A stretch of DNA of 64,000 nt. Source: Vibrio coralliilyticus (GTDB taxonomy: Bacteria > Pseudomonadota > Gammaproteobacteria > Enterobacterales > Vibrionaceae). The position numbers and the translations under genes are program-made. Positions 1 to 8,788 of the stretch are shown here, piece after piece. Under the pieces are notes generated by a model. That model did no database searches and was not told the origin of the DNA. It saw only the letters and a program-made list of their open reading frames with translations. The stretch is taken from assembly GCF_024449095.1 (NCBI RefSeq), contig NZ_CP024627.1, forward strand, positions 930,001 to 994,000. Direction: 5' to 3'. Positions within the stretch are counted from its first letter, which is position 1. Each line of letters begins with the position of its first letter.

Positions 1-23
1 CTTGGATAGGAATTCAGGTTTGC

Positions 24-57
24 TGAAAAAGAAAAGGATCAGCATAAGCTGACCCTT
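24..57 (-). terminator. Rho-independent terminator of fadL
   Basis: Read on the minus strand, a 10-pair stem (34-43 with 48-57, one mismatch, TTAT loop) is followed by a T-rich run. It lies 25 bases past the fadL stop codon. Confidence 0.7.
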
Positions 58-81
58 GTATAAATCGGAGTGATGGAATCT

Positions 82-1362
82 TTAGAAACTACGGCTGTAT
101 TGTAGGCCTAGTAGGATAGCATCAGCGTGAGTGGTTGCATTCAGTGTGGTCACTGAGCTTGCTTCAGTCACTTTCACATCATCACCCATCAAGTATGTAA
201 AACCAAAATCTATATTTGATTCAGCGTCGATGTGATAAGTGAACCCTGTGGATAGCCATTGGCGATCTGAGTCTGGTACTGAAATAGAAGTTACATCATC
301 TTGAGCACTAGTATCGTACATATATCCAGCACGTAATGTCCAGTCGCTGTTTAGGTAGTATGTACCACCGATGGCATAGTGCCAACCGTCTTGCCATTTA
401 TAGTCGCTGGTGTATACACCATTAACCGCTTCGCTACTACCGATTGTAGATTGTGTTGAGCTTAGATTAGAGAATTCAATTTTATCGAAATCTCCCCAAC
501 CGATATATTGGATACTATAATGTACTGCAAATTTAGTGTTTTCAATTTTGTGAAACCCGGAAAATTCAGCAATGTCTGGCAGTGGAAGAGTTACTTTTTG
601 GCCATGGTCATCCTCTGCCTCGAATTCTGGACTGTAGCGATATGATAGGCCGAATCGGTTGTTCTCATCTAACTCGTAAACTGCACCAACATTTAAGCCA
701 ACTGCCCAGCCATCCGCTTTATCTATATTGATGATACTTGTACCAGCTGGAGGAATAGGACCTACCCCAGCGAAACCATCACCCGTTACTCTCTTGAAAG
801 TACCTTGTCCATATATAAAATCTATGCCAGCACCAATGCTAAATTGTTCATCGATTCTGTATGAACCTGCTACACCTAAGTTAAAGCTCTTAACATCAGT
901 TAAGCCACCAAACTCCGACGCTGGGTAGTTATCAGAAAACTCTGTTTTTGTACCAAAGTTTGAGTAAGCGTTAACACCCCAAGCAAACTTTTCATTTACT
1001 GGAACTATTAAGTGAATATTAGGAGCAATAGATGTATCTCCTACATCATCTGTATTTGCTACATCAACATCGCCGACTAGTGTACCAGAGTATGTCACGT
1101 CCTTAACTTCAATCATTGAGGTAATACTTTCAAAGCCAAGGGAAAGCTCCATTTTATCGAATAGTGCCATTGCAGCGGGGTTACGTGCCATTACGGAAGC
1201 ATTATCAGCGATTACCGCATCACCGGCAAAGGCTCGACCGATACCTGTCGCGGATTGAGCATTCAGTTGGAAACCTGCAGCGAGAGCTTGCTGCGAAGCC
1301 ATTGTGGTTGTGGCAATGGTCACTGCTAGAAGTGATTTTTTAAACAGACGCGTCTTGTTCAT
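82..1362 (-). CDS. fadL: FadL-family outer membrane long-chain fatty acid transporter
   Basis: Outer-membrane beta-barrel that lets long-chain fatty acids into the periplasm. The 426-residue product starts with a signal peptide (about 1-28, ending ALA), then the family's mature start AGFQL and the conserved NPAAM motif at 61-65, which belongs to the N-terminal hatch that plugs the barrel. The rest is alternating beta-strand sequence rich in Tyr, Trp and Gly, ending in Phe as outer-membrane barrels do for BAM recognition. Length fits FadL (about 420-450). Vibrios usually carry more than one paralogue, so the exact lipid substrate is uncertain. It stands apart from fadIJ and reads in the opposite direction, with its own terminator and a possible weak FadR site upstream. 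Confidence 0.93.
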   Translation of the reverse strand: MNKTRLFKKSLLAVTIATTTMASQQALAAGFQLNAQSATGIGRAFAGDAVIADNASVMARNPAAMALFDKMELSLGFESITSMIEVKDVTYSGTLVGDVDVANTDDVGDTSIAPNIHLIVPVNEKFAWGVNAYSNFGTKTEFSDNYPASEFGGLTDVKSFNLGVAGSYRIDEQFSIGAGIDFIYGQGTFKRVTGDGFAGVGPIPPAGTSIINIDKADGWAVGLNVGAVYELDENNRFGLSYRYSPEFEAEDDHGQKVTLPLPDIAEFSGFHKIENTKFAVHYSIQYIGWGDFDKIEFSNLSSTQSTIGSSEAVNGVYTSDYKWQDGWHYAIGGTYYLNSDWTLRAGYMYDTSAQDDVTSISVPDSDRQWLSTGFTYHIDAESNIDFGFTYLMGDDVKVTEASSVTTLNATTHADAILLGLQYSRSF

Positions 1363-1441
1363 TTTTGCTTTTTCCTTTTTCTGTTCGTCTCTACCGGACG
1401 TTATACTCGAGCAAAAGCTCAGTGGTGGCTGATACTAGACT

Positions 1442-1472
1442 CAAGTATAAAAGATAGAAATCCGACCATTGC
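1442..1472 (-). promoter_or_regulatory. Possible fadL promoter with degenerate FadR-like site
   Basis: On the minus strand a TATACT -10 (1444-1449) lies 17 bases after GCAATG (1467-1472). The spacer and -35 overlap a 17-base site (1455-1471) containing TGGTCGGA, the left core of the FadR operator; the right half is poor. About 11 of 17 positions fit the E. coli consensus as I recall it. Weak on its own, but the other two fad loci here have much better sites. Confidence 0.35.
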
Positions 1473-1563
1473 CTAATTGGATGATAAAATTATGGAAATG
1501 ATGTCTATCTGGCAGGAATATGCTGAAAAAAACTTCTTTTTAGAGCTTGAGCTCTAATTTTGT

Positions 1564-1599
1564 GCTGAAAAAATGGCTTGAACGGTATGCTCAAGCCAT
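1564..1599 (-). terminator. Terminator of the sigma factor/DUF3379 operon
   Basis: ATGGCTTGA (1573-1581) pairs perfectly with TCAAGCCAT (1591-1599). On the minus strand a run of five T follows. It sits about 30 bases beyond the DUF3379 stop. Confidence 0.6.
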
Positions 1600-1628
1600 G
1601 AAGTACGTCACAAAATGTTAACATTTGG

Positions 1629-2357
1629 TTAACTCATAGGTTTGATGATAGTCATCAGGTTTTCGGCGATTTTAGCCACATCTTCACCTTCTTCTCCGAC
1701 TAAGATTAAACTGGTCTGACCGACAGGTTCTACAACACCTGCCATCCCCTCTTTCTCGAAGTCAACAGTTTTGTCAGAAGATATACCTGTAAAAAACAGG
1801 GTGACTTTGCCTTTTTCACCTCTGAAAACCATGTGAAGTGCATTTGACGGACCAAAACCACAATGATTGAGGTAGTAAACGTGATAAGGGAAGTTTTCAC
1901 CGAGCTGATGATCAAACGGCATCATCTTGGCGTTGATCTGCGATGAAGCGACGTTTTCATCCAAGTGTTCAACAAATGGCTTTTCATCAATGACGTGTTT
2001 GATGGCAGTATCCGCCAGGCTGGCTTGTGCTGGTGATACTACGATGTTGCCCCAGTTTACCTGCCCGATAAGTAAACCAAAGACAAAAGCAATCGATGCG
2101 GCCATGGCCATGCTTCGTCTAACAAAACTTGGTCTAACGATATTTGCTTCGGCGCTTGATGTTTGATTGAACAATATTCGATCGGCCAAATCCTCAGGCA
2201 CATCGACATTCATCGCTTTGGCGATTTGAGCGTCAAGATCAAGAATATCATCGGCGAATTTGCCATTGGCGTCATTCGACTTAATTGCCTCTAAAATATC
2301 ACTGTCTCGGCCTTTAGGATCGGACATGATGCGACGACGAAATTCTAATTCATCCAT
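1629..2357 (-). CDS. DUF3379 membrane protein, probable anti-sigma factor
   Basis: 242 residues with one hydrophobic segment at about 82-103 (AMAASIAFVFGLLIG). This divides a charged N-terminal cytoplasmic part (about 1-80) from a C-terminal periplasmic domain. I recognise it as the DUF3379 family found in vibrios directly behind an ECF sigma factor. Its start overlaps the sigma gene's end by 8 bases, implying translational coupling. That arrangement and the one-TM topology are those of anti-sigma factors that hold a sigma factor at the membrane. Function has not, to my knowledge, been shown; the signal sensed is unknown. Location beside fadL hints at envelope or lipid stress. Confidence 0.72.
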   Translation of the reverse strand: MDELEFRRRIMSDPKGRDSDILEAIKSNDANGKFADDILDLDAQIAKAMNVDVPEDLADRILFNQTSSAEANIVRPSFVRRSMAMAASIAFVFGLLIGQVNWGNIVVSPAQASLADTAIKHVIDEKPFVEHLDENVASSQINAKMMPFDHQLGENFPYHVYYLNHCGFGPSNALHMVFRGEKGKVTLFFTGISSDKTVDFEKEGMAGVVEPVGQTSLILVGEEGEDVAKIAENLMTIIKPMS

Positions 2358-2913
2358 TTTGCTGCCCTCTATGACTGTTTGCTGTATCCAGCATGTCTTT
2401 CAGTTGATTTCTTGCTCTGAACAGACGAGTCATTACCGTGTTCTTATTCAGGCCTAATATTTCACCTATCTCTTCTCCACTGAAGCCGCCGACGACTTGT
2501 AGGAAAAGTGGTTCGCGATATTCATCTTCTAGCTTCATGATCTGCGCTTGGACCCATTCCGACTGATGATGTGGGTCATCACTGACCTTTGCATCATTAC
2601 CGTGGTCATCAATGTCGACCAAATCAAACTGTTTTCTTTCGAAGCGTCGGGCGTTTTCTCGTCTCAATATGGTAATAAGCCAAGACTTTGCGGCTTTTTC
2701 ATCTTGTAAGCTATCTAAAGACTTCCAAGCTCGTAAGCAGGTTTCTTGTACTAAATCTTCTGCGACTGATTGATCTTTACATAACCAGTAAGCATAACGG
2801 TACAGGTCCCTATGGTACGCTCTGACAAGCGCTTCGTATTTTCTTTGTCTGTCCATATCCGAGTTGACCGGACTGCTGGACTTTTTCTTCCCAAAAAAAT
2901 TGATGACTGACAC
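2350..2913 (-). CDS. ECF-type RNA polymerase sigma factor
   Basis: 187 residues. Region 2 includes LVRAYHRDLYRYAYWL and the conserved DLVQETCLRAW; region 4 has the helix-turn-helix around FSGEEIGEILGLNKNTVMTR. These are standard ECF sigma-70 features, and the protein lacks regions 1 and 3. I chose the GTG start at 2913 (MSVINFFGKK) because GGAGG lies five bases upstream; an in-frame TTG at 2925 would overlap that ribosome site. It is followed, with an 8-base overlap, by the DUF3379 gene, its likely anti-sigma. Target promoters are unknown. It faces away from fadI across a 638-base gap that holds a candidate small RNA. Confidence 0.88.
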   Translation of the reverse strand: MSVINFFGKKKSSSPVNSDMDRQRKYEALVRAYHRDLYRYAYWLCKDQSVAEDLVQETCLRAWKSLDSLQDEKAAKSWLITILRRENARRFERKQFDLVDIDDHGNDAKVSDDPHHQSEWVQAQIMKLEDEYREPLFLQVVGGFSGEEIGEILGLNKNTVMTRLFRARNQLKDMLDTANSHRGQQNG

Positions 2914-3100
2914 ATGAGCCTCCAAATTTGCTCTGTGGTTTGTGGTTATACGCCTGTAGATAGAGGCTGTTGCACGAGGCCTGAATCAAACGGGAATGTC
3001 CAACTTTGTATAGCAGTTAATGTTCTCATTGCTACGGAAAGAGTGAAACCTAGCCAATAGATTTTATAAAACTCAATAAGAGAGATAAATCCACCTAAAC

Positions 3101-3141
3101 TTGATCTATTTCAAAATCTAATGAATTTCAAAGGTTATAGT
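3101..3141 (+). promoter_or_regulatory. Candidate FNR-dependent promoter
   Basis: TTGAT-CTAT-TTCAA (3101-3114) matches 9 of 10 specified bases of the FNR consensus TTGAT-N4-ATCAA. A TATAGT -10 lies at 3136-3141 with no good -35. With initiation near 3148 the FNR box is centred at about -40.5, the class II activator position. No gene start follows; a terminator does, at 3280. Confidence 0.6.
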
Positions 3142-3147
3142 ACTCCT

Positions 3148-3307
3148 TGTCATCTAGTTGGTCTTATGACTAACAAGTTGAGCAAGATGACACTTCCTTT
3201 TGAAGGCTGACTTTACTTTCTCCTAATCAGGAAACTGATTATTTTCAATTGGCGTAAGTTAATTGTTTTATATATTCCGACCACACAGTTCTGTGTGGTT
3301 TTTTTTT
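3148..3307 (+). ncRNA. Candidate Hfq-type small RNA, unnamed
   Basis: About 160 nt between a plausible promoter and a strong terminator, with no convincing reading frame. It has four parts. The 5' hairpin is TGTCATCT (3148-3155) paired with AGATGACA (3185-3192). Next comes an open pyrimidine-rich stretch (ACTTCC near 3192 and TTTACTTTCTCC near 3212-3223), complementary to Shine-Dalgarno-like sequence. A third part is a hairpin TAATCAG-GAAA-CTGATTA (3224-3241). Last is the terminator with nine T. This layout is typical of Hfq-binding seed-pairing RNAs. The ACTTCCTTTTGAA segment recalls the single-stranded part of enterobacterial FnrS as I remember it. That memory and the FNR box suggest a functional analogue, not a proven homologue. 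Confidence 0.55.
3280..3307 (+). terminator. Strong Rho-independent terminator upstream of fadI
   Basis: ACCACACAG (3280-3288), loop TT, CTGTGTGGT (3291-3299), then an unbroken run of T to 3307. No annotated gene upstream reads in this direction, so it must end an unannotated transcript. Confidence 0.85.
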
Positions 3308-3485
3308 GCCTAGTATTCTTCGTTGTTGTAACTATAGTTGATAGTATCTTAAGCTAACAGATTGGGTGGGCTAATCCTTTCTGGTTAGTTATTTATCCTA
3401 CCAATGGCTACTTCGTTCAGTTTTAGTTCATTCCTATCAAGTAAAGTGCTTTTCCATCCTAAATCACGTTTATTTAAACGGCTGT

Positions 3486-3532
3486 TTGATTGTGTTAACA
3501 TTCTGATTACAATGTTTCTGGTCAGACCTCTT
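3486..3532 (+). promoter_or_regulatory. fadI promoter overlapped by FadR operator
   Basis: TTGATT (3486-3491), 16-base spacer, TACAAT (3508-3513). The predicted start near 3520 is covered by a 17-base FadR-like operator at 3516-3532 with the core CTGGTCAGACC. A repressor bound there would block initiation; fatty acyl-CoA would release it, as known for E. coli FadR. Confidence 0.7.
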
Positions 3533-3551
3533 ATTCTTTAAAGGAGAAACA

Positions 3552-4859
3552 ATGGGCAAACAGGAAGTGAAAACGCGTTCTGGAGAGCGCGTCGCGGTTG
3601 TCGCGGGTTTGCGTACACCATTTGCACGTCAAAGTACTGAGTTCAGTCAAGTGCCAGCAGTTGATCTGGGTAAAATGGTAGTGAGCGAAATGATGGCACG
3701 AACTGAGATCGATCCTAAGCTTATCGATCAGGTTGTTTTTGGTCAGGTCGTGCAAATGCCGGAAGCTCCGAACATCGCTCGTGAAATTGTTTTGGGCACC
3801 GGAATGAACATTCACACAGACGCTTACAGCGTGACCCGAGCTTGTGCGACGAGTTTTCAGTCTGCGGTCAACGTTGCTGAAAGTATTATGTCGGGCACGA
3901 TTGATGTCGGAATCGCGGGTGGTGCTGATTCTTCTTCTGTTTTGCCAATTGGTGTATCTAAAAAGTTAGCGGCTAATCTACTGGCGCTAAGTAAAACGAA
4001 AACCATGGGCCAAAAGCTCAAGATCCTCAAGAACTTGTCTTTTAAAGACTTGATGCCAGTCCCTCCGGCTGTCGCTGAATATTCTACTGGTCTTTCTATG
4101 GGACAGACGGCAGAGCAGATGGCGAAGTCACACTCTATTACGCGTCTGGAACAGGATGCGTTAGCCCATCGCTCTCATACTCTCGCTGCACAAGCATGGA
4201 ATGATGGAAAGATCGAAGGCGAGGTGATGACCGCGTTTCCCGAACCATATAAGAAGTGGATCTCACAAGATAACAACATCCGCCATGACTCTACCTTAGA
4301 GGGCTACGCTAAACTACGCCCTGCATTTGATCGTCAGTATGGCAGTGTGACGGCGGCAAACAGTACGCCTCTTACTGATGGTGCTGCAGCGATAATGTTG
4401 ATGCGTGAAGGCAAAGCCAAAGAGCTTGGGTTAGATATCATGGGCTATATCCGCTCTTATGCATTCTCTGCTATTGGTGTTGAAAGCGATATGCTGATGG
4501 GGCCTTCTTATTCTACGCCAATGGCTCTTGATAGAGCCGGTATTGAGCTGTCAGATCTTACTCTGATCGATATGCATGAAGCGTTTGCAGCGCAAACTTT
4601 GTCCAATGTGAAAATGTTTGCCTCCAAAAAGTTTGCTCAAGAGCAGTTGGGTCGCTCTAAAGCAATCGGCGAAATCGATATGGACAAGTTCAATGTACTT
4701 GGTGGCTCCATTGCCTACGGTCACCCGTTTGCAGCGACTGGTGCACGTATGATCACTCAGACATTACGTGAGCTTCAGCGTCGAGGCGGTGGTCTGGCGT
4801 TGAATACAGCCTGTGCGGCAGGTGGTCTTGGTGCAGCTATGGTATTGGAGGTGGAGTAA
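3552..4859 (+). CDS. fadI: Acetyl-CoA acyltransferase (3-ketoacyl-CoA thiolase), FadI
   Basis: Last step of the beta-oxidation cycle: cleaves 3-ketoacyl-CoA with CoA to acetyl-CoA and a chain two carbons shorter. The 435-residue protein has the thiolase nucleophile Cys98 in RACATSF, the catalytic His391 in GHPFAATG, and the second active-site Cys421 in NTACAAGG. Length and motifs fit FadI (beta subunit of the FadI/FadJ complex) better than the shorter FadA. The start has a clear AAAGGAG nine bases upstream. Its stop overlaps the fadJ start by one base (TAATG), so the two subunits are translationally coupled. Confidence 0.95.
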   Translation: MGKQEVKTRSGERVAVVAGLRTPFARQSTEFSQVPAVDLGKMVVSEMMARTEIDPKLIDQVVFGQVVQMPEAPNIAREIVLGTGMNIHTDAYSVTRACATSFQSAVNVAESIMSGTIDVGIAGGADSSSVLPIGVSKKLAANLLALSKTKTMGQKLKILKNLSFKDLMPVPPAVAEYSTGLSMGQTAEQMAKSHSITRLEQDALAHRSHTLAAQAWNDGKIEGEVMTAFPEPYKKWISQDNNIRHDSTLEGYAKLRPAFDRQYGSVTAANSTPLTDGAAAIMLMREGKAKELGLDIMGYIRSYAFSAIGVESDMLMGPSYSTPMALDRAGIELSDLTLIDMHEAFAAQTLSNVKMFASKKFAQEQLGRSKAIGEIDMDKFNVLGGSIAYGHPFAATGARMITQTLRELQRRGGGLALNTACAAGGLGAAMVLEVE

Positions 4860-6982
4860 TGAGTGAGCAAAAAGCATTTGAGCTAAAGATTGACGAACAA
4901 GGTATCGCATGGTTATCGATTGATGTTCCAGGCGAGAAAATGAATACCTTGCAAGCGGCGTTTTCTCAGGAAATGGAAGATATTTTCACTCAGTTAAAAG
5001 AGAAAAAGTCCTCTGTAAAAGGTTTGATTGTCCACTCTCTTAAACCAGACAACTTTATCGCGGGAGCTGATGTTCGCATGTTGGATGCATGTGGTAGTGC
5101 TGCAGAAGCGCAAGCGTTAGCTGAGCAAGGGCAGAAAATGTTCCAGCAGTTGTCAGATCTTCCATACCCTGTGGTTGCGGCTATTCATGGCCCATGTCTT
5201 GGTGGTGGATTAGAACTAGCACTTGCATGTGATTACCGTGTTTGTACAAATTCAGATAAAACCCGTTTAGGCTTGCCAGAAGTGCAACTTGGTCTTCTTC
5301 CTGGTTCTGGTGGTACACAGCGACTGCCACGTCTTATCGGATTGTTACCATCTCTGGATATGATTCTTACAGGAAAGCAGTTACGCGCTAAAAAAGCCAA
5401 GAAGCTTGGTGTCGTTGATGCTGTCGTGCCGGAAACCATTCTTCTTGAAGTTGCGAAAAGCTTCGTTGAAAAGAATTCAGGCAAGTCTAAAGCTAAGCGT
5501 AAGGTTTCAACCAAAGAAAAATTGATTGCAAATACGGGTCTTGGTCGAAAGGTCATTTTTGAACAAGCATCTAAGAAAACCAATGAAAAGACTCGTGGTA
5601 ATTACCCAGCAGCGGAGGCGATTCTTGAAGTCATTCGCTATGGCTTAGAGAAAGGGTTTGATAAAGGTCAGCAAAAAGAAGCGCAACGCTTTGGTGAGCT
5701 GGTAATGACTTCGGAGTCAAAAGCTCTTCGTTCTATTTTCTTTGCCACGACAGAGATGAAGAAAGAGAATGGCAGTGATGCCCAACCAAAAACCGTTGAA
5801 CGTGCTGCTGTTTTAGGTGGTGGGTTAATGGGGGCTGGTATTAGCCATGTGAGCGTCTCGAAAGCGAAAGTTCCAGTGCGTATTAAAGATGTCTCTAACG
5901 ATGGTGTTCTTAACGCATTGAAGTACAACTATAAGTTGTTTGATAAGCAGCGTAAGCGTCGCATTATTTCTAAAGCACAACTGCAGTCCAAAATGCTTCA
6001 AATGTCAGGTGGTACAGATTTCACTAGCTTCAATCACGCGGATGTTGTCGTAGAAGCCGTATTTGAAGATTTGAACCTGAAGCAGCAAATGGTTGCTGAT
6101 GTGGAAGAGAATGCGAAAGAGAGCACTATCTTCGCGACTAATACGTCATCTCTGCCTATCCACCAAATTGCAGAGAAGGCACAGCGACCAGAGAATATTG
6201 TTGGCTTGCACTACTTTAGCCCAGTAGAAAAGATGCCGTTAGTGGAAGTCATCCCACATGAAACAACATCTGACGAGACTGTTTCTACGGTTGTCGAGTT
6301 TGCGCGTAAGCAAGGCAAGACACCGATTGTTGTCAAAGATTGCGCTGGCTTTTACGTTAACCGAATTCTTGCCCCGTACATGAATGAGGCAGCTCATGTT
6401 CTGATGGCCGGCGAACCAATTGAGCAACTGGATTCTGCCTTGTTGAATTTTGGTTTCCCAGTTGGCCCAATCACTTTGCTTGATGAAGTAGGTGTGGATA
6501 TAGGTGCTAAGATCATGCCGATTCTGGTTGAAGAATTAGGCGAACGTTTCCAAGGCCCTGACGTATTCGATACTTTGCTCAACGATAACCGAAAAGGCCG
6601 TAAAACAGGTAAAGGTTTCTATACCTATAAAGGTAAGAAGAAGGAAGTCGACAAGTCAGTGTATAAGCTATTGAGCTTATCACCAGAGTCTAAGATGGCA
6701 GAGAAAGACATCGCGATGCGCTGTGTGTTACCAATGCTCAACGAAGCGGTTCGTTGTCTAGATGAAGGTATTATTCGTAGCCCTCGAGATGGTGATATTG
6801 GTGCAATTTTTGGCATCGGCTTCCCTCCTTTCCTTGGTGGTCCTTTCCGCTATATGGATCAGATTGGCGTGAAGAAACTGGTAGAAATGATGAACGATCA
6901 CGCACAGAAATATGGTGATCGCTTCGCTCCATGTGACGGTTTGTTGACCCGAGCAGGGTTAGAGAAATCGTTCTACGAGTAA
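4859..6982 (+). CDS. fadJ: Multifunctional enoyl-CoA hydratase/3-hydroxyacyl-CoA dehydrogenase, FadJ
   Basis: Alpha subunit of the beta-oxidation complex. The 707-residue protein is a fusion. Residues 1 to about 190 form the crotonase domain, with the oxyanion-hole region [13 protein letters not shown] and the second catalytic Glu in [12 protein letters not shown]. From about 315 is the NAD-binding Rossmann fold ([11 protein letters not shown]), with the dehydrogenase His in [12 protein letters not shown]. Two C-terminal dehydrogenase domains include [13 protein letters not shown]. It hydrates 2-enoyl-CoA and oxidises the product to 3-ketoacyl-CoA for FadI. Length matches E. coli FadJ (714). 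It forms an operon with fadI and ends at a good terminator. Confidence 0.95.
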   Translation: MSEQKAFELKIDEQGIAWLSIDVPGEKMNTLQAAFSQEMEDIFTQLKEKKSSVKGLIVHSLKPDNFIAGADVRMLDACGSAAEAQALAEQGQKMFQQLSDLPYPVVAAIHGPCLGGGLELALACDYRVCTNSDKTRLGLPEVQLGLLPGSGGTQRLPRLIGLLPSLDMILTGKQLRAKKAKKLGVVDAVVPETILLEVAKSFVEKNSGKSKAKRKVSTKEKLIANTGLGRKVIFEQASKKTNEKTRGNYPAAEAILEVIRYGLEKGFDKGQQKEAQRFGELVMTSESKALRSIFFATTEMKKENGSDAQPKTVERAAVLGGGLMGAGISHVSVSKAKVPVRIKDVSNDGVLNALKYNYKLFDKQRKRRIISKAQLQSKMLQMSGGTDFTSFNHADVVVEAVFEDLNLKQQMVADVEENAKESTIFATNTSSLPIHQIAEKAQRPENIVGLHYFSPVEKMPLVEVIPHETTSDETVSTVVEFARKQGKTPIVVKDCAGFYVNRILAPYMNEAAHVLMAGEPIEQLDSALLNFGFPVGPITLLDEVGVDIGAKIMPILVEELGERFQGPDVFDTLLNDNRKGRKTGKGFYTYKGKKKEVDKSVYKLLSLSPESKMAEKDIAMRCVLPMLNEAVRCLDEGIIRSPRDGDIGAIFGIGFPPFLGGPFRYMDQIGVKKLVEMMNDHAQKYGDRFAPCDGLLTRAGLEKSFYE

Positions 6983-7002
6983 TACACGACAAGATGACAA
7001 TC

Positions 7003-7029
7003 AGGCGAGCCGTAAGGTTCGCCTTTTTT
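7003..7029 (+). terminator. Terminator of fadIJ
   Basis: AGGCGAGCC (7003-7011), loop GTAA, GGTTCGCCT (7016-7024), then T to 7029. One G-T pair in the stem. Confidence 0.8.
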
Positions 7030-7086
7030 GTTACCTGAGGTTATGATCACGTTAAAGCAATTATAAAAACTCAGTAAGGAATTCAA

Positions 7087-7635
7087 ATGGATGCTTTAGA
7101 TTTGTTGCTCAACCGACGTTCAATAGCCAAGCTATCTGATCCGGCACCTGAAGGAAAGGTACTTGAGAATATTATCCGTGCAGGATTACGAGCCCCAGAT
7201 CACGCAGGCCTAACACCTTGGCGTTTTGTTATTTCTCAAGGTGAGGGATTGAACAAGCTGTCGGACATTCTGGTTTCTGCAGCTCAAGCCGAAAATAGCG
7301 ACGAGACGGTGATTGAAAAACTGAAGAATGCGCCTTTTAGAGCACCTATGGTTATTACAGTCATCGCTAAGGTAACAGAACATGACAAAGTGCCGGCTTT
7401 AGAGCAGTACTTGTCAGCAGGCTGTGCCGTACAAGCGATGCAACTGGCAGCAGTTGCACAAGGGTTCCAAGGTTTTTGGCGTTCAGGTAAGTGGATGTTC
7501 CACCAAGTGGTTCATGATGCGTTTGGATTACAAGGTGACGATGAAATCGTTGGTTTCCTTTACTTGGGCACACCGACTTGTACACCAATGAAGGTGCCAG
7601 AACGGGAATTGAGTAAGTTCGTTGAGTATTTGTAA
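7087..7635 (+). CDS. YdjA-type nitroreductase (FMN-dependent NAD(P)H oxidoreductase)
   Basis: 182 residues, the length of the minimal YdjA branch of the nitroreductase fold. Family features are LLNRRSIAKLSDPAP near the N-terminus (Arg pair contacting FMN phosphate), RAPDHAGLTPWRF (34-46), and the C-terminal VGFLYLGTPTCTP. The fold binds FMN as a homodimer and reduces nitro or quinone compounds with NAD(P)H; the natural substrate of YdjA-type enzymes is unknown. Start has TAAGGAA seven bases upstream. It is a single-gene unit between two terminators; the convergent LysR gene is a neighbour, not an obvious divergent regulator. Confidence 0.87.
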   Translation: MDALDLLLNRRSIAKLSDPAPEGKVLENIIRAGLRAPDHAGLTPWRFVISQGEGLNKLSDILVSAAQAENSDETVIEKLKNAPFRAPMVITVIAKVTEHDKVPALEQYLSAGCAVQAMQLAAVAQGFQGFWRSGKWMFHQVVHDAFGLQGDDEIVGFLYLGTPTCTPMKVPERELSKFVEYL

Positions 7636-7639
7636 AAGG

Positions 7640-7667
7640 AAGAGCTTGGGTTGCCCAAGCTCTTTTC
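7640..7667. terminator. Bidirectional terminator between nitroreductase and LysR genes
   Basis: AAGAGCTTGGG (7640-7650), loop TTG, CCCAAGCTCTT (7654-7664): an 11-pair perfect stem with T on the plus side and A-rich sequence upstream, serving both converging genes. Confidence 0.8.
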
Positions 7668-7670
7668 TCA

Positions 7671-8546
7671 TTAATGAATGTTGTAAGCGATCACAAAGTC
7701 AATAAACAAACGGACTTTTTCTGGGAGGTGATCTTTGTGGTTGTACAACATGTAAATGTCTCTTGGGTTGGCACTCCATTCTTCAAGCACTCGAGTTAAG
7801 CTACCATCTTCAATGTATTCTCTGAGCATAACATCTGGCATCAGCGTGATACCTAACCCATCAGAACAGGCGCTACGAACAACATCTAACGTGTTGGCTT
7901 GAAAACGTCCTTTATCGTTATTGACAACCGCTTCGCCGCTGGCGTTGGTAAGTTGCCATTTCAGGAGAGGTGAGCCTTTTAGAAGTGAGTGGCTATGTAA
8001 GTCTTCTGCGTGCTTAGGGGCAGGGTTGTTTTTTAAGTAACTAGGGCTGGCCACTAAGATGTCTTCTACCGAGCTTATCTTACGTGCAATGAGGCTCGAA
8101 TCTCGTTGTGGTCCGACACGAAATATGACATCCCACTCTGTCGGATCGAGTTGATCTGCATGATTACTGGTGGTGAGTTCAATATTGATATCTGGGTAAT
8201 GCGTCATGAACTCGTTGAACATCGGCATCATCATTCGTTTGGTAAGATTAGAAGGCGCTGAAATACGAATTTTACCTGCTGCACCACGGCATTCGTCGGT
8301 GATTTCTTCGGCGGCCATAGTAAGTCGGTTGAGTAGAGGAGAGCATTCGTTGTAGAAACGTTCGCCTGCTTCAGTAAGAGAAAGCTTACGAGCGTGGCGG
8401 TTGAGTAACCTAAGGTTGAGTGCCTCTTCTAACGCCTGTATGCGTCGAGTAATTGTCGCAACGGGAATCATCGTTTTACGAGATGTCGCAGTGTAACTCC
8501 CATTTTCAACAACTAGCCTAAAAAGGTTGAGATCGTCTAATTTCAT
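7671..8546 (-). CDS. LysR-family transcriptional regulator
   Basis: 291 residues. The N-terminal winged helix-turn-helix (about 1-60, with PVATITRRIQALEEALNLRLLNR) is followed by a linker helix and an effector-binding domain of periplasmic-binding-protein fold (about 88-290; KIRISAP, DVIFRVG, GLGITLMP). It groups by eye with the large LysR class often acting on oxidoreductases and aromatic compounds. I took the ATG at 8546 (MKLDDLNLF), the usual LysR start; an in-frame GTG at 8558 adds four residues. The target is unknown. A palindrome at 8640-8660 between it and the divergent rssB-like gene is a candidate operator. Confidence 0.88.
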   Translation of the reverse strand: MKLDDLNLFRLVVENGSYTATSRKTMIPVATITRRIQALEEALNLRLLNRHARKLSLTEAGERFYNECSPLLNRLTMAAEEITDECRGAAGKIRISAPSNLTKRMMMPMFNEFMTHYPDINIELTTSNHADQLDPTEWDVIFRVGPQRDSSLIARKISSVEDILVASPSYLKNNPAPKHAEDLHSHSLLKGSPLLKWQLTNASGEAVVNNDKGRFQANTLDVVRSACSDGLGITLMPDVMLREYIEDGSLTRVLEEWSANPRDIYMLYNHKDHLPEKVRLFIDFVIAYNIH

Positions 8547-8639
8547 TATGTCCGACACATTTTTACGAATTTGAGTAATTTATATCTATATCAGATGTCA
8601 AAGGTTGAGTCACATCAACAAGTTTGACGATCTGTGATA

Positions 8640-8660
8640 TTGCGTACATATAGTATGCAA
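8640..8660. promoter_or_regulatory. Palindrome in the LysR/rssB divergent region
   Basis: A 21-base dyad of the form TTGCGTAC-ATATA-GTATGCAA with 7 of 8 pairs matching. It sits about 95 bases upstream of the LysR start and 130 upstream of the rssB-like start. LysR proteins bind such interrupted dyads upstream of their own genes. Assignment is inference. Confidence 0.35.
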
Positions 8661-8788
8661 CTAAAGCGAAAAGTGGAAGATTTGTATAAATACACTTTCG
8701 CGACTACTTTTAAATGAACGTTTGAAACAATTTATAAAAACAATAATAACAGCCGTTGTACGTTTTAAGTTGTGTGAGGCGAAGGTTT

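Noticed and set aside
1537..1560. TTAGAGC-TTGA-GCTCTAA hairpin as a plus-strand terminator
   Set aside because: A tidy hairpin followed by TTTT, but nothing is transcribed toward it on the plus strand; its role is unclear, so it is not listed as a feature.
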